Below are positions 13,215 through 24,838 of a DNA stretch of 64,000 bases, piece after piece. Source of the stretch: Pomacea canaliculata (lineage: Eukaryota > Mollusca > Gastropoda > Architaenioglossa > Ampullariidae); the NCBI RefSeq assembly GCF_003073045.1, contig NC_037599.1, positions 20,278,555 through 20,342,554 on the forward strand. The letters run 5' to 3'. The notes beneath the pieces are model-generated. The model saw only the letters and a list, made by a program, of their open reading frames with translations. It was not told where the DNA came from and made no database searches. The translations under genes and the position numbers were made by a program. Every line of letters starts with the position of its first letter. The stretch's first letter is position 1.

Positions 13215-15593
13215 ATGCTGCTGACAAGCTTAGCAGCCATCTGCATCTTATCCTTCCATTATGGGATGGCTGTTCCCCTCACCGCCTCCAACAAAACGCT
13301 GGGCGTTGAAAGGCGACAAGGTATGTATCAGTCCATCGCCAGTGGATTCGAATCTGTCATCTTCTGAATCATAGATGGTATACTCTATACCAGTGGTTCT
13401 TAACCGGGGTTCGATCGAACCTAAGTCGGTCTCTCGGCGGAGCCTCCGCCACGGAAGTCAAGACACACTCGCAATTCGTGATGACACTAAGAAGGGTTCG
13501 GTGAATGTGCATATGAAACTTGTGGGTTCGGTACCTCAAACAAGGTTAAGAACCACTGTTCTATACTAAATCATAAAAACTCAATGCAGTCGTGGGATCA
13601 GGCACATTTAACCCTTCCTGGCACCAACACTCTTATGTTTCCTTTTGCGTCGTCGTCGTTGTCATCGTCGTCATCAGCATCACTCTGTGAATGATAGATG
13701 CCTCAAGTTTTAAAGAAAGGTGTAGCAAACTATAAAAAACGTCATTGCTCATAATGTGCAGAGGAATTTTGCACAACACAGTGCTATCATCGCCTTTTAA
13801 AACAATTATCTGCAAAGTGTGCAATTACTGATTATAATTCGTTAGTAAATTATTTTAAATCGTCATAGACTGTTCTCTAAGCCTACCTCTGGTGTATTTA
13901 AAATCTGTTTATCTTGAAGCTAAAAATTTAGCGTGAAATGTCTACAACAAGCTAGACTGAGATGCACTTAAACAAGTGTGGCGAGTATTTATTTTTAAAT
14001 ATCCACAGCAAGCTATAGAGTCAAGTAATGTTACATTTAACATCATATACTAGTTAAACTCCAGTAAGCTTACCGCCGAGCGCTCATTTGTATGTCAACT
14101 TGTCCATGATGAACTATTCTTCGTCTGACTATTTGCAGCTTTTTGTGACGAAAGCACGTGCCTGCTTCCAAAGTGTAGATGCATCAGCGCCAGCATTCCT
14201 GGGAATCTTCCTGCCTCAAATGTGCCTCAGATTGTGATGGTCACGTTCGACGATTACATCAACAGCGAAAACTACAACTACTATGCTCAACTTTACCCTC
14301 AGAGCGACCCCATCACTAACCCCAATGGCTGCACGGCTCGTGCAACCTTCTTCGTCTCCGGGTTAGCAGAAACCAACTTCATCGTGAGTTGTTTTTGTCC
14401 GTTGTTTTTCTTTCTTTATTTCATGTGACTTTTTAAGTGACATGTTTACTGGATACCTATCAGTTCCATTTGTCGGATGTGAACGATGTGTAAGATGGAA
14501 AAAGTAGAGTAAACACGATGAACCGCTTTTCACATTTCACATTTCACTGTCTTTACGGCCACAAGGGTATGGAACTGTAAGCACGATCTTTCTACCAGGT
14601 TTATATTTTGTATCAAGCTTCCTCCCTGCTGGAAATGCATCTTGAGGCGTTCTTGTTTCTATTATCTTAAAGCCAGGCATATGTTTGGTTAAAAAATTTT
14701 TTTATCCGGATTGTCGATCACATTCCGTTTGTGTTGACCTTAATTGCGTCCCTTTGCAGATGGTGAAGACCTTGTCTGACCTCGGTCACGAGGTGGAGTC
14801 CCACTCGGAGGATCACACGGAGCCGCAGTTCTGGACGCGCGAGCAGTGGGACGAGGAGATGGAGGGGATGAGAGAACGACTGGCTGCCGCCACGGGGCGC
14901 ACCTTGGCACAGGTGAGTTCTTCTTTCATTCTCACCTGTCCTTTACTAATGCTCTGGCAATCCTGGAAGCCTTCTCAAACAGCCAGACCGAGGAACTGAG
15001 TTCCCTTACATCAGAATTGTCTGTCCTTGTCTAGCTGAACGGCCTGCGCACTCCATACCTGCAGCTGGGCGGCGAGGACCAGTACGACATGGTGGAGGAC
15101 GAGGGCTTCCTCTACGACTCCTCCATGTACGGTGGAAGCCTGGAGGAAGATTTGTCTCCCCTCGTCTGGCCCTTCACCCTCGACTACCCTCCCAGCCCTG
15201 ACGTCTGCGACACCATCCGCTGTCCGGCTGTGAGCCACCCGGGAGTGTGGGAAATCCCCCTGCGGCGTCAGTACACCGTGGATGGCGCCACATCCTGCGC
15301 CATGTCTGACGGCTGCATCACGTCAGCCAGCGCCACCGTGGAGGAGGTCGAAGACTTCCTGCTGCACAACTTCCTGCGGCATTACAACTCCAACCGCGCT
15401 CCATTCATGATCTCCATGCACGCGACTTGGTTCAGCAACGTGCCCAACAGCTTTCCAGGCGCTCAGGAACTTCCTCCGCGACCTGACCCTCCTGGAGGAC
15501 GTCTACCAGGTCAGCTTGTCCCAGACAGTCGCTTGGATCCAGAACCCTACCAACCTCGCTTCCATTAAAGAGTTCGCCCCTTGGCAATGCTGA
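13215..15593 (+). CDS. Chitin deacetylase-like protein (CE4), first of a tandem pair; frame break near the 3' end
   Basis: Exons are 13215-13320, 14139-14383, 14760-14912 and 15035 onward, all with GT-AG borders (phases 1, 0, 0). The ATG starts a hydrophobic signal peptide (MLLTSLAAICILSF). The mature part has a Cys-rich CLLPKCRC segment and then the CE4 (NodB) motifs: TFDD near residues 71-74, HSEDH at 132-136, RTPYLQLG, YDSSMYGG, and HATWF. CE4 enzymes of this type remove acetyl groups from chitin N-acetylglucosamine using a metal held by Asp-His-His, which are present. There is no chitin-binding domain, unlike the neighbour at 20638. After NVPNS the open frame runs into an unrelated tail and stops at 15568. 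One base over, the expected ending (LSQTVAWIQN...APWQC) runs to TGA at 15591-15593. A single extra base, probably in the TTT at 15452-15454, would explain it: either an assembly error or a real recent lesion. Secreted, probably extracellular matrix, gut lining or shell-related. Confidence 0.9.
13391..13558. mobile_element. hAT-type MITE in intron 1 of the first deacetylase gene
   Basis: Perfect 15-base terminal inverted repeats, CAGTGGTTCTTAACC at the left and its complement at the right, enclose 168 bases with no coding capacity. The element is flanked by 8-base direct repeats (CTCTATAC at 13383-13390, TTCTATAC at 13559-13566; one mismatch). The 8-base target duplication and the CAGTGGTT end are typical of hAT elements. 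It lies wholly inside the intron, so the coding sequence is not affected. Confidence 0.88.
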
Positions 15594-15627
15594 GGAGTGC
15601 TCGAGGGAGTATACATTAAACGACCTC

Positions 15628-15633
15628 AATAAA
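15628..15633 (+). promoter_or_regulatory. Poly(A) signal of the first deacetylase gene
   Basis: AATAAA 35 bases after the homologous stop codon at 15591-15593, followed by a T-rich stretch about 30 bases on. This is the arrangement expected for a cleavage site. Confidence 0.7.
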
Positions 15634-18600
15634 CAGGAAACGTAATCTTCCGTTGTTCTCCTCTTGTTTTATTTATTTTTTTTAGCATGTTATGAGTGTG
15701 AAGCATTATAGATATATAGGTAGATACATCATGAATTTTTATTTCAACTGTTGCGTTGTAAAAGTTATTTTCATAGAGATGGTATAGTCACACTCCCACA
15801 GATATAAATATATTTAGCACGAAGATCTGCCTCACTGAATAAACAAATAAACAGATGGCAAAACACTCATACTTTCTGACAAGCATGTTCTCTCTAAAAA
15901 TACTCCACCTGTTTCAACGGATTTCTTTCTATTAGTTTATTAATATCGAATTATTAAATATTTATTTATATTACTTTTAATCATTAATGAGATCCTGCTC
16001 AAAGTTTTTGCATCGCAGAGACCATCCCTGTCTCTAATCTCTTCCTGAAAAAAAAAACCCTCGCGCAACTGTTCGTAAAGTTTGTTTTAATAATATTGAG
16101 AGCTGTTAGTTTACAGTGCATAAACAGGTGGATTATTACACCACAACAACCAACACCTGTGTCCGGGTTACTGCACAGGTGTCTGATGCTCGTAGACTTC
16201 CTGACAAGGGTGTACTCCGGGTACAGCCCACTGAATTACTGTTGTAAACACGACAACAAGCACCCCGAGTAGGTCCGTGAAGTATTATTATGTTCAGGAA
16301 ATGGTCCCACACATGTAAACCTTTATGAGTAAATATATATTAGGTGACAAGGATATAAACGACAACAAACTCAAGTTCCACCTTATCTGTACACCTGTGA
16401 CACACAGCGAGTCGTAAACAAATTTGAGACCTGGCGGAGGTTGAGTCAAGTTGTCACGGTACGGTGAGCAAACAGTAAAGTAAAAATTTAAAAAAAGCTT
16501 CGGTTGTGGAGAGGGAGTTAAAAAAAACTGTTTTCTTTTGTCAGTTTTTTCACGTTTCGCACGTTTCAGGAAGTAGAGCGTGTGCTTTGGTGTGTTCCAC
16601 ATGGAGGACACCTGCCCCCCGGTATCCGGGTAACCGTTGGAGGGTGATCACAGATCACTGGACTGCGTGTATACAGGGTGGCTACACTTTGCTGATCAGG
16701 AAGGGGATGTAGGGATCAGGATCTCGACGAATGATGGACAGAAGGTAGTAGGACACTTGAAGAAATGAACCGTAGAGACATGAAGTGAAAGACTCGTTAG
16801 AGAGACCAGTCAGCTCACACACAGGTACACGCATGCTTTCACATAAAAACACGCCAAGCAGAAAATATGGTCCAATGACTAGTTCATGATGTAATTTAAA
16901 AAAAAAAATCACAAGTAACTAAAGTAGACTTGTTGTTACGGCAACCACATATAACCCCTACCTCTCTCTTTCTCATCCTTTCTATGGAACCATTGGCACT
17001 CAACCCTCAGAAAGCAGAAGCTATACTTATAACATCCCTGGAAAGAGACAAAACCTAACTGTCCCATTTCAAAAATGAATATCAGTCCTCAAGCAATAAA
17101 AGAAATAAAAAGCTGTAAACTTCTATTGATAACACTATTGTGACTATTGATAACAAAATGTTTGGTTCCAACAAACATCAGCAATAATCAAAGCTGTAGT
17201 ACAGGAAACCTTCTATCGACAATTAAATACTTTTTAAGTCCTCCCTCTCAGAGCCTAAATTAGTCGACCACTGATCACTCTTCCACCTTGTAGGAGAGAA
17301 ACTGCTGGTGGTGTTTGGATGAGGCCGCTTGTAAGGTTCAAAGGTGAACTATCGAATCTGTTCTACTCACACCAAAAGTACAGTCTCTCATCTCTAGGGG
17401 TCCTGTCACTAACAAGCAGACTAACATTCAACAAAAATATTTTCGTCTATAAATACTGACAGACAAAATGTCCCCTAGACATTCCACACTTTTTCTACCA
17501 AATTAACAAACTCAGACTCAATACTCCGATACCAAGAATTGACTTATTCAGGACGAGCCGGAACACTCAGGTAGCTTTTTATGGAACAACCTTACTTGAC
17601 AACTTGAACAAACGGAACTCAGTGTATACCAGTTCATGCTACAACATCTGTCAAAACATTTGATCGCTAGCAGAGGCCTCCCACCAGACACAAACACCCA
17701 TTACTAACAATAAACAACAAATAGATAAAAAATGAACAGGTATCACATGTTACTTATTTAACTTAGTCTGTCAAACTAGAAACCAAAAATGTTTGTCCAT
17801 ATTCTAATCCCCTCGTGTTTTATTCTAGTGCCCGGATATTATAGTAATGTAGTGTTTCAGTTTCTTCTCATCAGATTGAGGGTTAGGTGTAAAACTGGAA
17901 TAAAATTTGCTTATTCTGTTATCATCCTAAATAATGATTTGTTATTTGTCTCTCTCTCTATCCTACAAACATATATTTAAAGAAGCACAACGCAACTTTG
18001 TTACAAACTGATATCACTGATGCATGCCATTAACCTTTTAGCAACATTTCTTTGGATTAGACCTTAATAAATCCTGTCCATATGGACAGACATTCTTAGG
18101 GGAACCAACCACAATATATAAGCATCGAAGACACGACGCATTAACATCCCTCCCTCACACACAACTCTCTTCGATCATTTTTTTCATCAGACGTACCCGC
18201 TTACTCACCCAAAACTCACCCACTCACTCCATCGCATGTTCTTTCCTGCTTACTCAGTATTTACAGGGTTTGACAGCTCAGCAGTACAGTCATGTCCCTG
18301 CCCACAGGGAGGCAGCAGTCACACCATCAGTTTCAAAAGATTTTGGACTGACCAGATCGGTCACATACCTCAGAATGTATTCCCATCGAAGCACTGCCTT
18401 TGAACATGTATCGGGTTACATTTTTAGCTTTAATCTCTCCATGTTCTTCTTGTTCTCAAACACTGAAATCCAAACTTGACATGTCGTGGGCAAATACAAA
18501 TATCTTGAAGTTGATTGAAGTCTTGTTCAAATAGACTCTTTGGTCAGTATATTCAAATACCTTGTTAGCCCTAGTTATATCAGACGCAAGCTTGTCGCAA

Positions 18601-19260
18601 GCTTTAACAAAGCACCCACCCACCCAACCAACCACCCACCGGGTGTGTTCAGAGTACAAGTCGTGCTGGCGCTCACACTCATATATTTGCAGAGTATCCA
18701 TGCAAGCACTCACATATCCATAAAAAAATCCACTCAAATGTGCAGGGTGGTTCTGTTTACGTGCGATTTCCATTTTACTGACATGTGTCATGAAGTCAAC
18801 GCAAGTGTAATAGTGGCTGGACAATTTTGAAATCATTTTATAGATGTGTAGAAAGTCTGAATAATTTAACAAAAGTGGCTCAATACTCGAATATTTTTAT
18901 CGTCAAACTATTGTAGAAGACAACTCGAACATAAAACCTGTTCCTGAGTTTACAAGATAAAAAAAAAAAAAAAGCATAGATCGCAAACCGCACATTAAAA
19001 AAACTCCTTTTATGATTTAACCCTGGGGTCATCGGTTATCTCGCCGATGCAAACGTTCGCTAGCTAACACTCATTACCCCTATCTCCCCCTCAATCTTAT
19101 TTTAGCCTCCATTCACAGCTTCTATAAATCAAAGAAAAGGCCTAAAGAAACCCATCCCTAAATAAAACTCGGTAATGTGCAGTAAATATCTGCTCCGTTG
19201 CTCCAGTGGCTCTACGTAATATCCGGCTCTTTGCGGAGCCTCGCTACCCGGATGTTGGTT
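15634..19260. other. Spacer between the tandem deacetylase genes
   Basis: No intact gene seen. It contains a probable decayed retrotransposon piece (16970-17665) and short CCACCCAACC-type repeats near 18620. An ORF of 138 residues lies on the minus strand at 18456-18872, with no recognisable domain and a counterpart ORF on the other strand, so I do not call it a gene. Confidence 0.5.
16970..17665 (+). mobile_element. Possible decayed non-LTR (LINE) reverse transcriptase remnant
   Basis: Short coding-like pieces separated by stops resemble the end of a LINE reverse transcriptase. One reads EPLALNPQKAEAILI (near 16985), like the LNPxKTEAIL block. Another reads NTPIPRIDLFRTSRNTQVAF (near 17518), like the C-terminal region of Jockey/RTE-type enzymes. 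No YADD motif or target duplication was found. If real it is old and heavily mutated. Confidence 0.35.
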
Positions 19261-19263
19261 TTG

Positions 19264-19270
19264 TATATAA
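19264..19270 (+). promoter_or_regulatory. TATA box of the second deacetylase gene
   Basis: TATATAA stands 30 bases before a TCATT initiator-like site (A at 19294). A leader exon follows, ending in a splice donor (AAAG|GTAAAA, exon end 19393). Its spacing to the initiator is canonical. The link to the gene at 20638 is inferred from the splice donor here and the acceptor just before the start codon. Confidence 0.55.
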
Positions 19271-19293
19271 CAGTGGGTTTGGGGGAGGCTCTC

Positions 19294-19393
19294 ATTAACA
19301 TCTGGACAAAGTCTGCTCAGCGCAAACTACCGACTGAAACCTGAGGAAACAGGACCGCGTGTCTCGCTCCGCTAAGTTCAACAGTTCACAAAG
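19294..19393 (+). other. Predicted untranslated first exon of the second deacetylase gene
   Basis: About 100 bases between the predicted start site and a GTAAAA donor. The matching acceptor (GTGACAG, ending at 20629) lies 8 bases before the ATG at 20638. The intervening 1.2-kb intron is AT-rich and carries an A-rich run at 19568-19613. Confidence 0.45.
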
Positions 19394-19716
19394 GTAAAAC
19401 TTGAAACGGTTAGACTTTCAAACGGAAAAAATCTCGGAGCTTTTAAATTAAAAAAGTTTATGTTTCATTTTGAGACTAAAAAATATTGTACTTTAAATAT
19501 ATAATTTACAGTCATGGAAGTACTGATAGTTACGCATATTTTCACGGAAAGGGATGTTAGTTAAACATAAAGGGGAAAAGAAAAAAAAAACACCAAAAAA
19601 AAAAAAAAAAAAAGGACTAAACAAAATGAAGAATAGGAGAAACCATTTGTGTGTCACAAAGCAGAATGAATTTAAGAACTTTTTGTTAATCCATTACGTG
19701 TACTCAGTGGTTGTGA

Positions 19717-19755
19717 TTAAAAATAATTATGTATGTAAAGTATAATTATTTTTAA
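19717..19755. repeat. Perfect 14-base inverted repeat, 11-base loop
   Basis: TTAAAAATAATTAT at 19717-19730 is exactly mirrored on the opposite strand at 19742-19755. It lies in the predicted leader intron of the second deacetylase gene. It could be the core of a small palindromic element; a regulatory role is unsupported. Confidence 0.7.
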
Positions 19756-20637
19756 CCAAGGGAGAAATATTTGCGAGGGGGTTGTTCTAAATATATGTTA
19801 AGGATGCTTGTCTGTCTCGGGACTTGTCGGCGCGTGGTGTAGGTGTGTTGTCACTCAGGATTGGCTCGCAAAGCTCGCGCAAGTCTACCTAAACAAGACA
19901 CATGTTATCGTTTCACCCAGATGAAGATAATTATCTCAATTTTTATCATAAAGTGACTAAAAATATTTATCAAATACTGATATGTACCATGTATTTTTAA
20001 TTAAATGAAATAAAACCTACAAATTCTAAACATCTTGAAACTTCAAATTTTTTGTTTTTAACAAACTCAAACTGTTAAAATCAGTAGTGATCGTCTATCG
20101 TTTTTATTCGGTTTTTATCGGTTTTATTCCTCATCTGCATATCTGTCAACATATCTATCTCCAGGCATGTCTGTCTCGCTCTTGTTTGTCGCTCATAGGA
20201 CTTGTAGGACAGTGATCTCGTATCAGCGATTATATTTCAGTTGTACAAAAATTGTATTTATTCTGCATCTTCATGACCGAGAGGCGTGAACAAATTGCAT
20301 ATCTGCATAATCTGACAGTGTGCATCTATATATATAATTTAAATACTTATTAATAATTAGTCCATTACAAAATGGAGCCACAGTTTTATTAATCCAGCGC
20401 CCAAGAGTTTTCACCAGTAAATTTTGGACAAAATTTTAATGTCGGATAGGATGTACTCACACGGCTCGCACGGCCAGGGTCAAAAGCAGATTTTTTCACA
20501 AGATGATTTAGGGGGCGGAGGATTCCAGCAAATCAAAGTGCTAGATAAATAGCCTCACTACTTGATTCTCGGGGAAAAAAAATTATGATGACAACGGCCA
20601 CTGATTTGTTAAAATTTTTCATGTGACAGCTGCAGCA

Positions 20638-23600
20638 ATGAAAGCAGCCATCGCCATCTTGGCCGTCGTCTGCTTCGGATGGGCAGAAGCAGTACCGCTC
20701 AGCCTACACCCGTGTGACGCACCGGACGCACAGTTGTACACGTTGGTCTGCGACTTCAACAACGACGGCCGCACGTTCTTTTCGTGCAAGACCAACCCTC
20801 CGACGTCTTTCGAATGCCCTCCCGGTCTCCGCTTCAGCAACGACTTACAGGTGTGCGACTGGGACTACAACTCCGAATGCCTCCCACCTAGTGGCGTGCC
20901 GACGGCCCCAGCAACAACATCGCCACCGCGGACAGCGTCTACCACTCGGACGACACGAAATACGAAAACAACAACAAGAAGGTCGACTGCGGCAGCGAAA
21001 ACAACCACCACCGCTGCACCGATTCCAGGTGTGACATCTGTCTGTCTGTGTGTCTGTGTGTCTGTGTGTCTGTGTATCTGTGAGTCTGTCTGTCTGTTTG
21101 GGGTTTGGCAAAATACTCTGAGCAGTCGCCGGAACAGAATTTTGCCATAGCAGAGCAGCAAATAAGTAACATAGAGATGTGTAAACAATGGAAGAGGGAA
21201 GCCTCTTGGGCAATAAGCCTGGAGGGACTGGGTGCGTGATTGATTGAGAGAGAGGATGCCGGTTATTTTCGAAAAGATGACAAGTTGGCGACAAAATCTC
21301 CATCTCGCATAGGGTCATGTGTAGCAAAACACTACAACATTTTACTTCTTTAATTATAGTAAACCTAATTTATAATCATTAATTTATTTAAGACTTCGAG
21401 CGCTTAAAGCATTCATTTATTTTTGGTAAACTCACGAGCGTCTGAATACTTTTATTTATTGTAAACTCCAGAATGCCTCAATCATTTTACTTACTTAGTC
21501 CTCTTCGTACCTAAGGTGGTACATAAGACATCCTCTAGACACCCCCATTTTATCTGTCATCAGCAAGTTTAGCCATTCTGTTCCAGGACAGTTTCTGGTC
21601 CATTAATTTTCTCCCTGCTGACCTTCGCCATGTTTCTTTTAGCCGACCTCGATTCCTCTTGCCTCCGGCGTAAACCACAGACTTTTATCTTTACATAATA
21701 TAAATGTCTGATTTAAATGGACGAGAAAAGCATAACCATAGTAGTTTACAGCCTTTAATTAGCTCATTTTCCTTTCCCGGATGTAAAACTAGAGAGGTGC
21801 ATAATCGGTTTTTAGCGCGCGCGAACTGCGACCTTCATAGTGCGCGTGACAAAGATGGCTTCATCCAAAGTGCCTAAAACATTTATTTTTTAAAGCCCAG
21901 TCCTTTAATTAATTTATTTATAACTAGCCCCCAAAAATCTTTAATCATTTTATTCAGTTATTTACTTCCAACATCAGAACACCTAACTCATAATATTTAT
22001 TTACTCTTTTTTGGCTGTAATTTTACTTCATATAAACCCCCAAGAGCTCCGAGTTCATTTTACTTCTTTATTTAATCTCGGCAGGTAGCTGTTCTGCTCA
22101 GACATGCCAGCTTCCCGACTGTCGCTGCATCAGCACCAGTGTCCCGGGCAACCTGCCGGTGGCCGAGGTGCCGCAGATCGTTCTCCTCACCTTCGACGAC
22201 AGCATTAACAACGACAACCTCCGCTTCTACAACCAACTCTTCCCGGCCAACAACAACCTTACCCTGAAGAATCCCAACAACTGTCCCATCAAAGCCACAT
22301 TCTTCGTCTCCGGCGACAACAACAACGACGAGGTTAGCCTCCCCTTTGACGAGTTGTCTTTCCTTGGCTGAAGGCTGGGCGGGTTACATAGTCACAGATA
22401 AACAAGTACAGATCGGTGGATTGTGTGAACGATTGCTTGCTTGCTTGCTTGATTGATTGATTCTGCTGGCTGTTCGCAGGCTGTGAAGACTATCGCTGAG
22501 CGTGGACACGAGCTCGCCTCGCACTCACGTGACCACAGTGACCCATCGGGGTGGAACAGTCAGGCGTGGTACAACCAGATACAGGGCATGAGGGAGGACC
22601 TAGCTCGCATCGCCGGAATCAGCGTTGGGGAGGTGAGTGAGTGCACATCATGTACCTTCTATGTACACTTGGTTTCTGGAAAACTAGCTGACGGATCTCA
22701 CTTTGTCGCTAGAAGTGGTGGCTAGAAATGATCAACACCAAGATCAGTCTCACTATCCACCCATCCCCAACTATTAATGTCAATGAGTGTATTTTCCACA
22801 ACGATCCAGGTTCAATGAATATTACAATTTAGTAAATAAAATACAGCCAGAAAGATAAACAATAAGTAACAATAGCCCGCACTGATATTCATTAACAAAA
22901 CTACAATAAAATGAAGACAGAAATACAAACACACTCACACCCACGCACGCACGCATACACACAAAAGCAAAAACACGGAAGCGCACACAAGGAACATGGT
23001 AACACACACACGAACGCATGCATATAAACAAGGGACTTAATGTTTGTTATGCACAGACTGCCATAGTAATGTTCATGGAAGTACATTTACTCTGTCACAA
23101 ATCTCAAAGCGAGATGGAAGTTCCCCGCTGTAACTGAGGTTAACTAAGGTTACCTAACGTCTTTTATTACCCTATTCATCTCACCACCTCCCCCCTCCAC
23201 AAATAATTGACACCATTATGCGTTTTTACCTGCCATCAACTTTGATCCTAATTTCGTGCCGGGCCAAACTGAGTTTTGGAACCCCGACTGAGATCTGTCC
23301 TCGCTTTCCCTGTGTTCAGGTCAAAGGTATGCGAGCTCCTTTCCTGCAGCTGGGCCGTGAGGTGCAGTACTCCATGCTACGCGATGCCAACTTCCAATAC
23401 GACTCCTCCATGTTTGGCGGCAGCCTCAGCGACGACGGTGCCTACCCGGTCTGGCCCTTCACCCTCAAATACCCACCCACCCTTGCCGTCTGCGACAGCG
23501 ACTACTGCCCCAAGAACAGCTACCCACAGCTGTGGGAGGTACCCCTCATCCGCCAGTACACGGTGCAGGGGCAGCCATGCTCCATGACCGACGCATGCGC

Positions 23601-23874
23601 ACTGGGCTGGAGCGCCTCGGCACAAGACGTCGTCGCCTTCCTGCAGCACAACTTCAACCGCCATTACCAAACCAACCGTTCGCCCTTCATGATCTCGCTG
23701 CACGCGACCTGGTTCTACAATGTCCCCAACAGCCTGCAAGGACTCAAGACTTTCCTGCAGAGTCTGACCCAGAAGGATGACGTGTACATCCTCAGCTTGT
23801 CCCAGATGCTGGAGTGGATGCGCCACCCGGTCGTGACGACCAGCGCCGGGCAGTTCACACCATGGCAGTGTTAA
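20638..23874 (+). CDS. Chitin deacetylase-like protein with CBM14 chitin-binding domain, second of a tandem pair
   Basis: Exons 20638-21028, 22085-22332, 22480-22632 and 23320-23874 (TAA) give 448 residues. Residues 1-18 are a signal peptide. A peritrophin-A/CBM14 domain follows, with its six cysteines at 26, 38, 50, 60, 73 and 81. Residues 87-130 form a Thr/Arg-rich linker, probably O-glycosylated. The CE4 catalytic domain then shows TFDD (166-169), HSRDH (228-232), RAPFLQLG (from 269), YDSSMFGG and LHATWF, so the metal ligands and catalytic Asp are all present. This should be a secreted enzyme that is held on chitin while deacetylating it. Exon borders and phases in the catalytic part match the gene at 13215 (the third exon is 153 bases in both), which supports tandem duplication. 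The upstream GTG at 20623 is an in-frame shadow; ATG at 20638 leads directly into the signal peptide. Confidence 0.94.
21035..21095. repeat. TGTC/TGTG microsatellite next to a splice donor
   Basis: A run of TGTCTG and TGTGTC units begins a few bases after the donor of the CBM14 exon (exon end 21028). The exon itself is not affected. Confidence 0.8.
21500..21670 (-). mobile_element. 3' end of a decayed non-LTR retrotransposon (LINE)
   Basis: On the minus strand a frame reads RGRLKETWRR, then SWNRMAKLADDR, and after a break CLEDVLCTT. This follows the order of the conserved C-terminus of many LINE polyproteins (RGRPKETWRRTV...W...LAQDR..W...V.ALCAT). It carries at least one stop and one frame change and has no upstream reverse transcriptase, so it is a 5'-truncated, inactive copy. 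It lies in the intron between the CBM14 exon and the catalytic exons. Confidence 0.78.
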
Positions 23875-24156
23875 AGGGACACAACCCCTACAAGTACTGC
23901 GTGACGTTTATGGACTAGGTTACTTCCCTTATATTCATTCGTTCCAGCGTTCTTATACGACACAAGCATGACATTCTTTGTAGCATGTGAGACATTTCCT
24001 GACAAGCATAATACAAAATTCGTGTAAGATATAACGCGAAAGTGTATGTATTTCATATATTTCTATGATCTCAGTGATTTTGTTTGTTTGTGATGCAGCC
24101 ACTAGACTTGTTTTCACTAATCTTACATCCGAAATAATTTTGTTATTCTATCGCAT

Positions 24157-24162
24157 AATAAA
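24157..24162 (+). promoter_or_regulatory. Candidate poly(A) signal of the second deacetylase gene
   Basis: AATAAA about 280 bases after the TAA at 23872-23874, with T-rich sequence downstream. Confidence 0.5.
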
Positions 24163-24592
24163 TAATTTATTCTCATTTATTTCATTTCAAACATTCTAAA
24201 CTTAGTTGAAGTCGATAGCTGTCGCTATTCTGTGTTTTTACTTCATGCTGTTCATCTTCATTTTCAATACTGTATTTCACCGCTCTGTTTACTCAAAAAA
24301 GTTGGGGGGAGGGGAAGTGAGCGGGGAAGAGGTTCTGATGTAGTGCTTGACATGGCTATGATGATCACATTACTGTGTCGTACTAAATTGACTTTGCAAT
24401 GTTATCATGTGGCTTTGTGTTTGTTATTGTTAGCATGCACGATGATGAGTGAGTTAGAGAAAGAGAGAGAAGCTAGACATGAGGGGAGAGAGAGACAACT
24501 CTTTACCAACACACGCATTAGCTCGTGCATTTTTTTCAACAACGAAGCAGATTCAAGTTACAATAAAATAAAGGAAAACATAGAACAGCCAC

Positions 24593-24751
24593 ACATACAC
24601 ACACACGCACACGCACGCACGCACGCACGCACGCACGTATCCCTCTCAATCGCTATCTTTCTCTCTCACTCCCTGTCTCTCTCTCACACAATTATGCGTC
24701 TCGTTCCTCCTCCCTCTCTCTCTCACACGCACGTATCCCTCTCAGTCGCAA

Positions 24752-24783
<32 letters not shown>

Positions 24784-24838
24784 ACACACACGTCTCTCTC
24801 TTTCTCTCTCACACGTCTCTCTCTCTCTCACACACAGA
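24593..24838. repeat. Compound microsatellite (CA, CACG, CT)
   Basis: Runs of CA, ACGC and CTCT units in succession, with an internally repeated block containing CACGTATCCCTCTCA (starts near 24633 and 24727). The open frame across it is an artefact of the repeat. Confidence 0.9.

Noticed and set aside
18456-18872. 138-residue ORF, minus strand
   Set aside because: Longest unexplained ORF in its spacer, but no domain, no signal peptide, a competing ORF on the other strand, and part of it comes from CCACCCAACC repeats.
20845-21327. 160-residue ORF, minus strand
   Set aside because: Antisense shadow of the CBM14 exon and of the adjacent TGTC microsatellite.
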